Below the pieces are notes generated by a model, which did not search any database, was not told the DNA's origin, and worked only from the letters and a program-made list of their open reading frames with translations. Source: Nocardioides sp. Soil774 (GTDB lineage Bacteria > Actinomycetota > Actinomycetes > Propionibacteriales > Nocardioidaceae). From it: a stretch of 64,000 bases of DNA. Positions 16,171 to 25,319 of the stretch are shown here, piece by piece. Numbering within the stretch: position 1 is the first letter of the stretch; each line of letters starts with the position of its first letter. Position numbers and translations under genes: made by a program. The stretch lies in the NCBI RefSeq assembly GCF_001428125.1, contig NZ_LMSM01000010.1:1-64000 (forward strand), given 5' to 3'.

Positions 16171-17559
16171 ATGGAACGCCTGACCCCGCTGGCGACCGCC
16201 TTCCTCGACGCGGAGGACGTCGACCCCCGTGCCTCGCTGGCGATCGGGTCGATGGCCGTCTTCGAGGGCCCGGCGCCGTCCTTCGACGAGTTCGTCGACC
16301 ACATCGCCGGACGGCTCCCGCTGATCCCGCGCTACCGCCAGAAGCTCGCGACCGCGCCCCTCGGCCTCGCTGCGCCGGCGTGGGTGGACGACCCGGGCTT
16401 CGACCTGCGGTGGCACGTGCGCAACACCGCGCTGCCGGCACCTGGTGGGCCTGACGAGATCGGCCGACTGATGAGCCGGGTGATGTCGCGGCGCATGGAC
16501 CGCGACCGGCCGCTGTGGGAGTACTGGTTCTGCGAGGGCCTCGCCGACGGGCGCTGGGGCCTGCTCTCCAAGCTGCACCACAGCGTCGCCGACGGCGTCT
16601 CCGGCACCGACCTCTACCAGCTGGTGCTCGACCCCACCCCGACGCCGCGTCCGCCCGTCGCGGACGACTGGGCACCCGCAGGCCCGCCGTCGACGTCGTC
16701 CGCGGCGGCCGGTGCGGCGTGGCGCCTCACGACCGCGCCGTTGACGATCGCCCGCGCCGCGCTCGGCTCGCTCGCCCACCCCCGTCGGCTCGCGCGCACC
16801 TCCCGCGACACCGCCCGCGGCCTGCTGACGATGCTCCCGGCGCTGCGCCCGGTCGACCGCACCTCCTTGATGGGCCCGTTGGAAGGCAGCCGGCGCTACG
16901 CCTGGACCGACGTCTCGCTCGACGACGTGCGCACGGTTCGGCAGCGCCACGGCGTCACGGTGAACGACGTCGCCCTGGCCGCGGTGAGCGGCGGCTTCCG
17001 GCAGCTGCTGATGTCGCGCGGGGAGGAGCCGGTCGCCCACGCGCTGCGCTCGCTGGTCCCGGTCTCGACGCGCGCGCCCGGCGCGGAGTCGATCGTCGAC
17101 AACCGCGTCTCGCTGATGCTGCCCTGGCTCCCGGTCGAGGTCGCCGACCCGGTGGAGCGGCTGCTGGCGGTCCGCGACCGCATCCGCGAGCTGCGCGCGG
17201 GCCACGAGCCGGAGGCGGGTGGCAGCATGACCGCGGCCGCGGGGCTGGCGCCGTTCGCACCGGTCTCGTGGGGGATCCGGCTCGGGCTGCGGCTGCCACA
17301 GCGGCACGTCGCCACGGTCACCACCAACGTCCCCGGGCCGCGCACCACGTTGTACGCCCTGGGCCGCGAGGCGGTCGCGATGCTGCCCTACGTGCCGATC
17401 GCCGACCGGGTGCGGATCGGGGTGGCGATGTTCTCCTACCGCGACACCCTGACCTTCGGGATCACCGGCGACTACGACACCGCGCCTGACCTCCAGGTGC
17501 TCGCCGACGGGATCTCGACGTCGCTGGCCGAGCTGCTGTCGACGCGCACGGGAGCGTGA
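16171..17559 (+). CDS. WS/DGAT wax ester synthase / diacylglycerol acyltransferase
   Basis: A 462-residue bifunctional WS/DGAT enzyme, which esterifies fatty acyl-CoA with fatty alcohols or diacylglycerol to make storage lipid. The catalytic motif HHSVADG sits at residues 136-142 (HHxxxDG). Other family blocks are PLWEYWF, VNDVALAAVSGGFRQLL, and NVPGPRTTLYALG near the C-terminus, the latter matching the conserved NVPGP. A GAGGAGG ribosome site lies six bases before the ATG at 16171. The 116 bp upstream contain no gene. Together with three acyl-CoA dehydrogenases nearby it points to an active fatty-acid economy. Confidence 0.92.
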   Translation: MERLTPLATAFLDAEDVDPRASLAIGSMAVFEGPAPSFDEFVDHIAGRLPLIPRYRQKLATAPLGLAAPAWVDDPGFDLRWHVRNTALPAPGGPDEIGRLMSRVMSRRMDRDRPLWEYWFCEGLADGRWGLLSKLHHSVADGVSGTDLYQLVLDPTPTPRPPVADDWAPAGPPSTSSAAAGAAWRLTTAPLTIARAALGSLAHPRRLARTSRDTARGLLTMLPALRPVDRTSLMGPLEGSRRYAWTDVSLDDVRTVRQRHGVTVNDVALAAVSGGFRQLLMSRGEEPVAHALRSLVPVSTRAPGAESIVDNRVSLMLPWLPVEVADPVERLLAVRDRIRELRAGHEPEAGGSMTAAAGLAPFAPVSWGIRLGLRLPQRHVATVTTNVPGPRTTLYALGREAVAMLPYVPIADRVRIGVAMFSYRDTLTFGITGDYDTAPDLQVLADGISTSLAELLSTRTGA

Positions 17560-17622
17560 CCGCAAAGACCACAACGCCCTCGGTGACCGCAACGCAGACA
17601 CGGGGAGGACGGCGTTCCTACG

Positions 17623-17636
17623 GTGACGCCCGTCAC
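17623..17636. promoter_or_regulatory. CRP-like palindrome upstream of tctC
   Basis: GTGACGCCCGTCAC is a GTGA-N6-TCAC dyad, the core of CRP-family operators. It lies 24 bp before the tctC start, immediately after a TACGGT that could serve as -10. The location suggests repression or fine tuning of the transporter operon. One site elsewhere (39031-39048) has the same core. Confidence 0.42.
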
Positions 17637-17659
17637 ACCACATCCCTTCAGGAGGAACC

Positions 17660-18664
17660 GTGTCCCTTCCCACCCGTCCCGCCGGCCGCCTCGCGGCGCT
17701 CTCGTCCGTCGCCGTGCTGGTGCTCGCCAGCGCCGGCTGCAGCAGCTCCGACGGCGGTGGCTCAGCAGGCTTCCCCAGCGAGAGCATCCAGTTCATGGTC
17801 CCCTCCGGCGCCGGTGGCGGCTGGGACACCACCGCCCGCACGATGGCCAAGGTGCTCGAGGGCGACGAGCTCGTCGACGACTCCGTGCAGGTCTCCAACG
17901 TCGAGGGCGGCGGCGGTGCCACCGGCCTCGCGAAGCTCCAGGGCGACAAGGGCGACCCGTACTCCTGGATGATGACCGGCCTGGTCATGTACGGCGCTCT
18001 CGAGCAGGCCAGCTCCGACGTGACCCTCGAGGACAGCACCCCGATCGCCACCCTCACCAGCGAGGCCGAGGCGTTCGTGGTCCCCGCCGACTCCGACTAC
18101 CAGTCGATCCAGGACGTCGTCGAGGCCTACACCGGTGACCCTGACTCGGTGACGTTCGGTGGCGGCTCCGCCGGTGGCTCTGACCAGATGGTCGTCGGCG
18201 AGCTGATGTCGAAGGCCGGCGGCGACGCCGGTGCGATGAGCTACGTGCCCTACGACGGCGGCGGCGAGGCCATCGCCGGCCTGCTCAACGGCGACGTCGA
18301 GGTCGGCGTCTCCGGCGTCAGCGAGTTCGAGGAGCAGATCGCCTCGGGTGACCTGCGCCTGCTGGCGATCAGCACCGCCCAGACCCAGGACGTCGCCGGC
18401 GAGGAGGCGCCCACGCTCCAGGACGCCGGCTACGACGTGGACTTCGCCAACTGGCGTGGTGTCGTCGCGGCGCCCGACGTGAGCGACGAGGACGCCCAGG
18501 CGATCACCGACCTGCTCGACGAGATGCACGACTCGCAGGCGTGGAAGGACGCGCTGGAGGAGAACGGCTGGGCCGACTTCTACAAGACCGGCGACGAGGC
18601 GACCTCCTACTTCGAGTCCGAGTCCGACCGGGTCGCCGGCATCTACGACGAGCTCGGGCTGTGA
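17660..18664 (+). CDS. tctC: Tripartite tricarboxylate transporter binding lipoprotein
   Basis: A 334-residue extracytoplasmic solute-binding lipoprotein of the TctC (Bug) family. The signal peptide ends in the lipobox ASAGC with Cys27 as lipid anchor. The mature part has the family blocks FMVPSGAGGGWDTTARTMAKVL, VEGGGGATGLAKL and ANWRGVVAAPD, plus GGGSAGGSDQMVVGEL in the middle. It binds a carboxylate (perhaps citrate) and hands it to TctA/TctB. The GTG start at 17660 has an AGGAGG site seven bases upstream. It is the first gene of the tctCBA operon, whose products form a secondary, ion-driven transporter. Confidence 0.9.
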   Translation: MSLPTRPAGRLAALSSVAVLVLASAGCSSSDGGGSAGFPSESIQFMVPSGAGGGWDTTARTMAKVLEGDELVDDSVQVSNVEGGGGATGLAKLQGDKGDPYSWMMTGLVMYGALEQASSDVTLEDSTPIATLTSEAEAFVVPADSDYQSIQDVVEAYTGDPDSVTFGGGSAGGSDQMVVGELMSKAGGDAGAMSYVPYDGGGEAIAGLLNGDVEVGVSGVSEFEEQIASGDLRLLAISTAQTQDVAGEEAPTLQDAGYDVDFANWRGVVAAPDVSDEDAQAITDLLDEMHDSQAWKDALEENGWADFYKTGDEATSYFESESDRVAGIYDELGL

Positions 18665-19215
18665 CCCACGAGCCTCGCGCCACGCACGGGGTCGCCGGTG
18701 GCACCACCGGCGACCCCGCCGCGGCGCCCGACCTGACCGCGGAGGAGCCGCACCGCGGCGCCGTCGCGCCGGTCGTGGCCGGGGTCCTCCTCGTGGTCCT
18801 GGGCCTGGTGATGGTGCGCGAGGCGTTCACGGTGGAGGTCGGGCGCGACCTGGTCCGCGGTCCACGGCTGTTCCCCGCCGTCATCACGATCACGTTCACC
18901 GCGCTCGCGGCGGTCTACCTCGCCCAGCAGGTCGGGCACCTGCTCGGCGGTCGGGTCCGCGACGGCGAGGCGTTCGGCGACCTGCCCCGGGTCGCGGGCA
19001 TGATCGGGCTGCTCCTGGCGTACGGCTTCGTGCTCGAGCCAGTGGGCTACATCCTGTCCACGTTCGTGCTGTTCGTCGTCGGGTCGTGGCTCCTGGGCTC
19101 GCGGGCCTGGAAGCGCGACCTCGTCGTCGGCGTCGGGCTCTCGCTCGGCATCTTCGTGCTCTTCACGCAGCTGCTCGCCGTGCGCCTCCCGCAGGGGGTG
19201 ATCCCCCTTGGGTGA
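18661..19215 (+). CDS. tctB: Tripartite tricarboxylate transporter small membrane subunit
   Basis: A 184-residue TctB with four predicted membrane segments (VVAGVLLVVLGLVMV, FPAVITITFTALAAVYL, VAGMIGLLLAYGFVLEPVGY, and paired helices from ILSTFVLFVVGSWLL to LGIFVLFTQLLAV). An approximately 35-residue soluble N-terminus precedes the first helix. The GTG start overlaps the tctC stop (GTGA) and its own 3' end overlaps the tctA start, so all three are translated as a unit. It completes the permease with TctA. The start is chosen from the overlap and the position; a longer upstream reading would run inside tctC. Confidence 0.86.
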   Translation: MTHEPRATHGVAGGTTGDPAAAPDLTAEEPHRGAVAPVVAGVLLVVLGLVMVREAFTVEVGRDLVRGPRLFPAVITITFTALAAVYLAQQVGHLLGGRVRDGEAFGDLPRVAGMIGLLLAYGFVLEPVGYILSTFVLFVVGSWLLGSRAWKRDLVVGVGLSLGIFVLFTQLLAVRLPQGVIPLG

Positions 19216-20755
19216 CATCGGCGCCCTGATGGACGGCTTCGCGACCGTCCTGTCGCCGTCAGCGCTGCTGTTCGCGGCCGTCGGCGTCACGCTCGGCACG
19301 CTCGTCGGGGTCATGCCCGGCATCGGGCCGGCCGTGACGATCGCGCTGCTGCTGCCGGTCGCGACCCAGTTCGACGACCCGATCCCGGCGTTCATCATGT
19401 TCGCCGGCATCTACTACGGCGCGATGTACGGCGGGTCGACGACCTCGATCCTGCTCAACACGCCGGGGGAGTCGGCCTCGGTGGCCACGGCCATCGAGGG
19501 CAACCTGATGGCCAGGCGCGGCGAGGCACGTGCCGCGCTGGCGACGTCCGCGATCGGGTCGTTCGTGGCCGCGATCATCTCCACGGTGCTGCTGGCCCTG
19601 GTCGCCAAGCCGGCCGCGGATGCCGCCGTGTCGATCCAGGCCACGTCCTACGTCGCGATCATGATCCTGTCGCTGGCCACCGTGACCGCGCTCGTCGGCC
19701 ACTCGGTCGTGCGGGGCCTGGTCTCGCTGATGCTCGGCATGATGTTCGCGCTGGTCGGGCTCGACCCGCAGTCCGGCCAGACCCGGTTCACCTTCGGGTC
19801 CTCCGAGCTCTTCGGCGGGATCGAGGACGTGCTCATCGTCATCGGCCTCTTCGCCGTCGGCGAGGTGCTGTACGTCCTGAGCAACCGTCCGCGCGACGGC
19901 CACGACGCGGTCATCGGCCTCGGTGACCGGCCCAAGGGCTTCCTGTGGCTGACGCCCGCCCAGTGGCGACGCTCGTGGGGACCGTGGCTTCGCGGCGCTG
20001 CCTTCGGCTTCCCCTTCGGCGCGATGCCGTCGGGTGGCGCCGAGCTGCCGACGTTCTTGTCGTACTCCTGGGAGAAGAACCGGTCCAAGGGGCGCGCGGA
20101 GTTCGGCGAGGGCGCCATCGAGGGCGTCGCCGGGCCGGAGGCGGCCAACAACGCCTCGTTCACCGGTGTCCTCGTGCCGCTGCTGACCCTCGGCATCCCG
20201 ACGTCGGCGACGGCAGCGGTGATGATCGCCGCGTTCAAGCAGTTCAACATCCAGCCCGGACCGCAGCTGTTCGCCACCTCCGGCGACCTGGTGTGGGCGC
20301 TGATCGCCAGCCTGTTCGTCGGCAACGTGCTGCTCCTGGTGCTCAACCTGCCCCTGATCAACCTGTGGGTGAAGGTCCTCAGCGTGCCGACCCCGGTGCT
20401 CTACAGCGGCATCCTGGTGTTCGCCTCGCTCGGCATCTACGCCTCCTCGGGCAACTCCACCCAGGTGACGATCGCGATCGCCATCGGCGTGCTCGGGTTC
20501 GTCATGCGCAAGCTCGACTTCCCGATCGCACCGACCATCCTCGGTGCCATCCTCGCCACGGAGATGGAGCGGCAGTTCCGGCGCGCGATGGTGAGCTCGC
20601 ACGGCGACCTCTCGGTGTTCTGGACCCGTCCGGTCACCCTGGTGATCCTGCTGCTCGCGCTGGCTGCGTTCGCGCTGCCCCAGCTGCCGCGCATCGTCGC
20701 GCTCGCGCGGGGTCGACGCCCCGGGAAGCGCCTGGCCTTCGGTGACGAGGACTGA
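19208..20755 (+). CDS. tctA: Tripartite tricarboxylate transporter large permease
   Basis: A 515-residue TctA permease with about 12 membrane helices. Diagnostic motifs are [38 protein letters not shown], and later [15 protein letters not shown], all typical of the DUF112/TctA family. It forms the ion-coupled membrane channel for the carboxylate delivered by TctC. The start is uncertain: TTG 19208 overlaps tctB and has AGGGGG ten bases upstream, while the ATG at 19229 would lose seven residues. A bidirectional terminator (20764-20802) follows directly. Confidence 0.9.
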   Translation: MGDIGALMDGFATVLSPSALLFAAVGVTLGTLVGVMPGIGPAVTIALLLPVATQFDDPIPAFIMFAGIYYGAMYGGSTTSILLNTPGESASVATAIEGNLMARRGEARAALATSAIGSFVAAIISTVLLALVAKPAADAAVSIQATSYVAIMILSLATVTALVGHSVVRGLVSLMLGMMFALVGLDPQSGQTRFTFGSSELFGGIEDVLIVIGLFAVGEVLYVLSNRPRDGHDAVIGLGDRPKGFLWLTPAQWRRSWGPWLRGAAFGFPFGAMPSGGAELPTFLSYSWEKNRSKGRAEFGEGAIEGVAGPEAANNASFTGVLVPLLTLGIPTSATAAVMIAAFKQFNIQPGPQLFATSGDLVWALIASLFVGNVLLLVLNLPLINLWVKVLSVPTPVLYSGILVFASLGIYASSGNSTQVTIAIAIGVLGFVMRKLDFPIAPTILGAILATEMERQFRRAMVSSHGDLSVFWTRPVTLVILLLALAAFALPQLPRIVALARGRRPGKRLAFGDED

Positions 20756-20763
20756 GTCGGCGT

Positions 20764-20802
20764 GGGAGGACACGACCACGGTTCAGCCGGTCGCGTCCTC
20801 CC
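20764..20802. terminator. Bidirectional hairpin between tctA and the second tctC-like gene
   Basis: GGGAGGAC-A-CGACC and GGTCG-C-GTCCTCCC pair over 14 positions with one A/C mismatch, spaced by an 11-base loop. It sits at the convergent ends of tctA and the minus-strand binding-protein gene, overlapping the last codons of the latter. Confidence 0.6.
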
Positions 20803-21763
20803 GGCCGGCCCCGGCGAGGAGGACGGCGGTCCGCCGCTCCTCCTCGACCAGGAAGTCGCCGAACTCCTCCCCGGCCAGCCAGCGCGAGGTCCAGCCGTTG
20901 CGCCGCGCCGCCGCCTCCCATGCCTGGGACCGGACGCCCGCGCGGAGCAGGTCGACCAGCCGGTCGGCGGCCCCCGCGTCCAGGCCCGGCGCCGCGAGCA
21001 CGCCGCGCCAGTTCTCGAACTCCACGTCGACGCCCTGCTCCATCAGCGTCGGCACGCCGTCGATCACCCGCCGCGAGCTCGTCACCGCGAGCGCTCGCAC
21101 CGAGCCGCTGCGCAGCTGGTCGATCGTCTCCAGCACGCCGGTGACGGCGAGGTCGACGTCACGGCGCAGCAGCGCGGTCAGCAGCGGACCGCCGCCGTCG
21201 TGGCTGCTGTAGCGCACCCGGCTCGCCGGCACGTCGATGGCCGCGGCGAGCGCGTACGTCGCGAGGTGGTCGGGCCCGCCGGGCAGCGACCCGCCGCCGA
21301 CCCGCACGCGCGCCGGGTGCTGCGTCCAGGCGGCCGCGAGCTCGCCGAAGGTGTCGTACGGCGACTCGCTGCGCACCAGCAGGATCTCGGACTCGCCGAT
21401 CAGGCGCGCCAGCGGCGTGGTCCGGGACAGCGTGCGGCGGGGCGTCGCGGCCAGCGCCGCGCCGACCACCCCGAGGCCCATCATCATCATGAGGTCGGGG
21501 TTGCCCCGCTCGGTCTCCAGGCGCGAGAGCCCGACGAGACCACCGCCGCCGGCCAGGTTGAAGACCTCGGCCGCGGCGTCCTCGCGCCCCTGGTTGATGG
21601 CGCCGGCCAGCACCCGGGCCGTCGTGTCGTAGCCGCCACCGGGGGCGTTGGGCACCATCAGCCGGAGCGGGTCGGGGGTGCTGCGGGAGCATCCCGAGAG
21701 CCCCGCGGCGGCGAGTGGCAGGGCGAGCCCGGTGCCGAGCAGGGTCCGGCGGGTCAGCACCAT
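20783..21763 (-). CDS. Second TctC-family solute-binding lipoprotein, Tat-type signal
   Basis: A 326-residue TctC/Bug-family lipoprotein, paralogous to the upstream tctC. The signal peptide contains a twin arginine (TRRTLLG), suggesting Tat export, and ends in LSGC with Cys25. Family blocks match: LMVPNAPGGGYDTTARVLAGAI, NLAGGGGLVGLS, GGGSLPGGPDHLATY and FENWRGVLAAPG. It is divergent from the CitA-like sensor kinase, so the pair may be co-regulated; in Bordetella a TctC-like protein (BctC) acts as receptor for such a kinase, and the same role is inferred here. The alternative start GTG 21760 follows a TAGATT -10 at leaderless distance. No permease genes accompany it. Confidence 0.88.
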   Translation of the reverse strand: MVLTRRTLLGTGLALPLAAAGLSGCSRSTPDPLRLMVPNAPGGGYDTTARVLAGAINQGREDAAAEVFNLAGGGGLVGLSRLETERGNPDLMMMMGLGVVGAALAATPRRTLSRTTPLARLIGESEILLVRSESPYDTFGELAAAWTQHPARVRVGGGSLPGGPDHLATYALAAAIDVPASRVRYSSHDGGGPLLTALLRRDVDLAVTGVLETIDQLRSGSVRALAVTSSRRVIDGVPTLMEQGVDVEFENWRGVLAAPGLDAGAADRLVDLLRAGVRSQAWEAAARRNGWTSRWLAGEEFGDFLVEEERRTAVLLAGAGREDATG

Positions 21764-21847
21764 GACAATCTAGTACCGCGCCCGGTCGTCGAGGGATCGG
21801 GACGCGACGGTCGCGCGGGCGACGTCCCGGGCTGGTGAGGAGCGGTG

Positions 21848-23434
21848 ATGCGGCGCAGCGCGAGCGTGGCCGGCCAGATGCTGGCCCTCCAGGCCGCCGC
21901 CGTGCTCCTGGCCGTGCTCGGGGTGACCCCCGTCCTCGCGGTCTACGACGACGCGGCCTATCGCGAGGTCGAGACCAGGCGGGCGCTCAGCACGGCCGAG
22001 ACCGTCGCCGGCACCTCGGTGCTCCAGCTCTCCCTCGCGCGTGGGGCCGACGCCGGGATCGCGGGTGAGGCCGAGCGGATCCGCAGCGTGTCGGGCGCCG
22101 CAGCGGTGGTGGTGCGCGACGCCGCCGGTCGCGTGAGGTATGCCTCCGACCCCGCGCGCACCCTCCCCGGCCCGCAGGGCGAGGGCACCGTGACCGGTGT
22201 CGACGAGGACGGCCCGCGACTGATCACGGCCTCGGTGCCTGTGCTGGCCGCCACCGCGTCGGACGGCATCGCGATCGGCGACCGCGTCGGCACCATCACG
22301 ATCGCCCGCCCCTACCCGCCGTGGTGGCGGCGCCTGGGTGCGACCGCACCAGCGCTGCTCACCTACGTCCTCGTCGGCGCGGCCGTCGGCCTCGTCGGCA
22401 GCCTGCTGATCTCACGGCGCATCAAGCAGGTCACCTTCGGGCTCGAGCCTCGCGAGATCCGCGGCCTGGTGGAGCAGCGCGAGGCGATGCTCCACGGACT
22501 GCGCGAGGGAGTGGTGGGCGTCGACATGCACGGCCGCATCACCGTCGTCAACGACGAGGCCTCCCGCCTGCTCTCCCTGCCCGACGACGCCGTCGGCCGC
22601 TCGACCGACGACCTCGACCTCGACCCGCTGGTCGGCCAGGTGCTGCGCGGCGAGCACCCGGCGGGGGACCTGCCCGTCGCCCGGTCGGGTCGCATGCTGG
22701 TGCTCAACCAGATGCCGGCCGTCCATGCCGGCGAGCAGCTCGGCTGGGTCACCACCGTGCGGGACCGCAGCGAGCAGGTCGAGCTCGTCCGCCAGGTCGC
22801 CGCCTGGCGCGACACCACGGACGTCCTGCGCGCGCAGGCCCACGAGTTCAGCAACCGGATGCACACCGTCGCCGGGCTGGTGGAGCTCGGAGAGTACGAC
22901 GACCTCGCCGGCTTCCTGACCAGCCAGCGCGCGGCCCGGCAGGGTTGGACCGACCGCGTGCTCCGCTGCATCGACGACCGGCCCCTCGCGGCGCTCCTGG
23001 TGGCCAAGGGGAGCCAGGCCGCGGAGAAGGGCGTACGCCTCGAGCTCGAGCACGACAGTCGCGCCGGCACCCTGGCCGCAGACCTCACCGAGGACCTGCT
23101 GACCGTGGTCGGCAACCTGCTCGACAACGCCTTCGACGCCGTCGAGCCCCCGGAGGGACTGGTGCGGCTGCTGGTGGTCGAGGAGGCCGGTCGCGTCCGC
23201 GTCGAGGTCGAGGACGACGGCCCCGGTCTGGCGCCCGGTGCAGCGGCCCGGATCTTCGACACGGGCTTCAGCACCAAGGGCGAGGCCGAGCGGGCGCGGG
23301 GCTGGGGCCTCGCGCTGTGCAGGATGGCCTGCGAGCAGCGCGGCGGCACCATCCGGGTGCGGACGGAGCACGGACGGACGAGGTTCGTGGCGCTCCTGCC
23401 CACGGGCGCGAAGGAAGGGAGGACGACGGCGTGA
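21848..23434 (+). CDS. CitA/DcuS-family sensor histidine kinase
   Basis: A 528-residue membrane kinase. Helix 1 is at about residues 12-30, an extracytoplasmic sensor (PAS/Cache-like, about 35-155) follows, then helix 2 (LLTYVLVGAAVGLVGSLLI), a cytoplasmic PAS domain (EQREAMLHGLREGVVGVDMHG), and the dimerisation region with the phospho-acceptor His332 in AQAHEFSNRMHTVAGLVELG (SPOB_a type). The ATPase domain has NLLDNAFDAV, EDDGPGL and GWGLALCRMACEQRGG. This architecture detects citrate or C4-dicarboxylates in relatives. GAGGAG lies five bases before the ATG at 21848. The regulator gene overlaps its stop; the likely target is tctCBA. Confidence 0.9.
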   Translation: MRRSASVAGQMLALQAAAVLLAVLGVTPVLAVYDDAAYREVETRRALSTAETVAGTSVLQLSLARGADAGIAGEAERIRSVSGAAAVVVRDAAGRVRYASDPARTLPGPQGEGTVTGVDEDGPRLITASVPVLAATASDGIAIGDRVGTITIARPYPPWWRRLGATAPALLTYVLVGAAVGLVGSLLISRRIKQVTFGLEPREIRGLVEQREAMLHGLREGVVGVDMHGRITVVNDEASRLLSLPDDAVGRSTDDLDLDPLVGQVLRGEHPAGDLPVARSGRMLVLNQMPAVHAGEQLGWVTTVRDRSEQVELVRQVAAWRDTTDVLRAQAHEFSNRMHTVAGLVELGEYDDLAGFLTSQRAARQGWTDRVLRCIDDRPLAALLVAKGSQAAEKGVRLELEHDSRAGTLAADLTEDLLTVVGNLLDNAFDAVEPPEGLVRLLVVEEAGRVRVEVEDDGPGLAPGAAARIFDTGFSTKGEAERARGWGLALCRMACEQRGGTIRVRTEHGRTRFVALLPTGAKEGRTTA

Positions 23435-24141
23435 CCGACGAGATCCGGGTGCTGGTCGTCGACGACGACTTCATGGTGGCCAAGGTGCACCGCGGCTACG
23501 TCAGCTCGGCGCCGGGCTTCACCGTCGTCGGCGTGGCCGCCACGGCCGCCCAGGCCGTGCAGGCGGTCGCCGACCTCGCGCCAGACCTGGTGCTGCTCGA
23601 CCTCTACCTGCCCGACAGCACGGTCGAGGACCTCCTCGACGCCATGCTCGCCCCCGGGCTGGGCTGCGACGTCATGGTGCTGAGTGCCGCCAACGACCTC
23701 TCGACCGTGCGCGCCGCGTTCCAGGGCGGCGCCGTGCAGTACCTCATCAAGCCGTTCGGCCGCGACGACCTCGTCGCCCGGCTTGCCGACTACCGGCGTC
23801 GGCGCGAGTCGCTCGACGGCGCCGTGCGAGCCGACGGCACGGTCGCCCAGGTCGCGGTCGACGAGCTGTTCGGCCGATCCGGTGGCCCGACGCGCGAGCA
23901 GCCGCTCCCCAAGGGCCTGGCCGGTCCGACCCTGCGACTGGTGGTGGGCGCGCTCCGCGAGGCGTCCGGTCCGCGCGGTGGCAGCATCAGTGCCACCGAG
24001 TGCGGTGAGCGGGTCGGACTCGCCCGCGTCAGCGCCCGGCGCTACCTCGAGCACCTGGTCGAGACCGGGGCCGCGGTGGTCGAGCACCGCTACGGCGGGT
24101 CGGGCCGCCCCGAGCGGCGCTACCGCTGGCGCGACCACTGA
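23431..24141 (+). CDS. CitB/DcuR-family response regulator
   Basis: A 236-residue response regulator. The receiver domain has the acidic pair in VLVVDDDFM, the phospho-acceptor Asp57 in LVLLDLYLP, and the conserved Lys in QYLIKPFG. The C-terminal domain (ISATECGERVGLARVSARRYLEHLVETG) is a winged-helix motif of the CitB/DcuR type, ending in a basic tail. The GTG start overlaps the kinase stop (GTGA), giving a coupled two-component pair. By context it should control the adjacent tct transporter genes in response to a carboxylate sensed by the kinase and possibly the second TctC-like protein. Confidence 0.9.
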   Translation: MTDEIRVLVVDDDFMVAKVHRGYVSSAPGFTVVGVAATAAQAVQAVADLAPDLVLLDLYLPDSTVEDLLDAMLAPGLGCDVMVLSAANDLSTVRAAFQGGAVQYLIKPFGRDDLVARLADYRRRRESLDGAVRADGTVAQVAVDELFGRSGGPTREQPLPKGLAGPTLRLVVGALREASGPRGGSISATECGERVGLARVSARRYLEHLVETGAAVVEHRYGGSGRPERRYRWRDH

Positions 24142-24154
24142 GCCGCGGCGCCGG

Positions 24155-25306
24155 TCAGCCGAAGGCGCTGATCCCCGTCTCGGCCCGCCCGATGATGAGC
24201 TTCTGGATCTGCGAGGTGCCCTCGTAGAGCGTCATCACGCGGGCGTCGCGGAGGTACTTCGCGACCGGGAAGTCGTCGACGTAGCCGGCCCCGCCGTGCA
24301 CCTGCACGGCGTTGTTGGCGGCCCGCACCGCGGCCTCGGAGGCATAGAGCTTGGCCTTGGACGCGGCCACGCCGTAGGGCTCACCGCGGTCGATGAGGTC
24401 GGCGCACCGCCAGGCGAGCAGCCGCGCCGCATCGGCGTCGAGGGAGATGTCGGCGATGAGGTCCTGCACGAGCTGGAAGGAGCCGATCGGCTTCCCGAAC
24501 TGCGTGCGCTGGGTGGCGTAGGCCACCGAGGCCTCCAGGCAGCCCTGCACGATGCCGACGCACCCCGACGCGACGGCGAGGCGGCCCTTGTCGAGCGTGC
24601 CCATCGCGATCTTGAAGCCCTGTCCGACCTCGCCGAGGCGCGCCGCGTCCGGCACCCGTACGCCGTCGAGGAACAGCTCGGCCGTGGCCTGGCCGCGCAG
24701 CCCGAGCTTGCCGGTGATCGTGCGTGCGGTGAAACCCGGGGAGTCGGTCGGCACGAGGAACGCCGTCACGCCGCGCGGGCCGTCGTCGCTGGTGCGGGCG
24801 AAGACCAGCGCCACGTCGGCCCAGGTGCCGTTGGTGATGAAGAGCTTCTGGCCGTCGATCACCCAGTCCGAGCCGTCGCGGGTGGCACGCGAGGTGAGGT
24901 TGCCGGCGTCCGAGCCGGTGCCGGGCTCGGTGAGGCCGAAGCAGCCGAGCTTCGTCGCGGCCGCGAGCTGGGGGAGCCACTCCTGCTTCTGCTCCTCGCT
25001 GCCGTGGAACAGGATCGACTTGCCGACCAGGCCGCTGCTCACCGACACGATGCCGCGCAGTGCGGAGTCGGCGCGGCCGAGCTCCTCCATCGCGAGGGAG
25101 TAAGTCATGTAGTCGCCGCCGACGCCGCCGTACTCCTCCGGGATGGTGAGGCCGAAGAAGCCGAGCTCGGCCATCTTCGGCACGATCGCGAGGTCGACCG
25201 ACTCGTCGTGGTCCCACCGCATCCGGTGCGGCACCGCCTCGCGCTCGAGGAAGTCGCGTGCGAGGTCGCGGAAGGCCTGCTGCTCCTCGGAGAGTGAGAG
25301 GTCCAT
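24155..25306 (-). CDS. Acyl-CoA dehydrogenase
   Basis: A 383-residue FAD-dependent acyl-CoA dehydrogenase with a complete set of motifs: the FAD loop CFGLTEPGTGSDAGNLTSRA, WVIDGQKLFITNG, and the catalytic glutamate in TLYEGTSQIQKLIIGRAE near the C-terminus. It removes hydrogens from C2-C3 of an acyl-CoA in beta-oxidation or amino acid catabolism. It is the last of three ACAD genes on this strand, 13 bp from the preceding one, so they likely form an operon. Its chain-length preference is unknown. It converges with the CitB-like regulator. Confidence 0.93.
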   Translation of the reverse strand: MDLSLSEEQQAFRDLARDFLEREAVPHRMRWDHDESVDLAIVPKMAELGFFGLTIPEEYGGVGGDYMTYSLAMEELGRADSALRGIVSVSSGLVGKSILFHGSEEQKQEWLPQLAAATKLGCFGLTEPGTGSDAGNLTSRATRDGSDWVIDGQKLFITNGTWADVALVFARTSDDGPRGVTAFLVPTDSPGFTARTITGKLGLRGQATAELFLDGVRVPDAARLGEVGQGFKIAMGTLDKGRLAVASGCVGIVQGCLEASVAYATQRTQFGKPIGSFQLVQDLIADISLDADAARLLAWRCADLIDRGEPYGVAASKAKLYASEAAVRAANNAVQVHGGAGYVDDFPVAKYLRDARVMTLYEGTSQIQKLIIGRAETGISAFG

Positions 25307-25319
25307 CAGCCCAGCCCCT

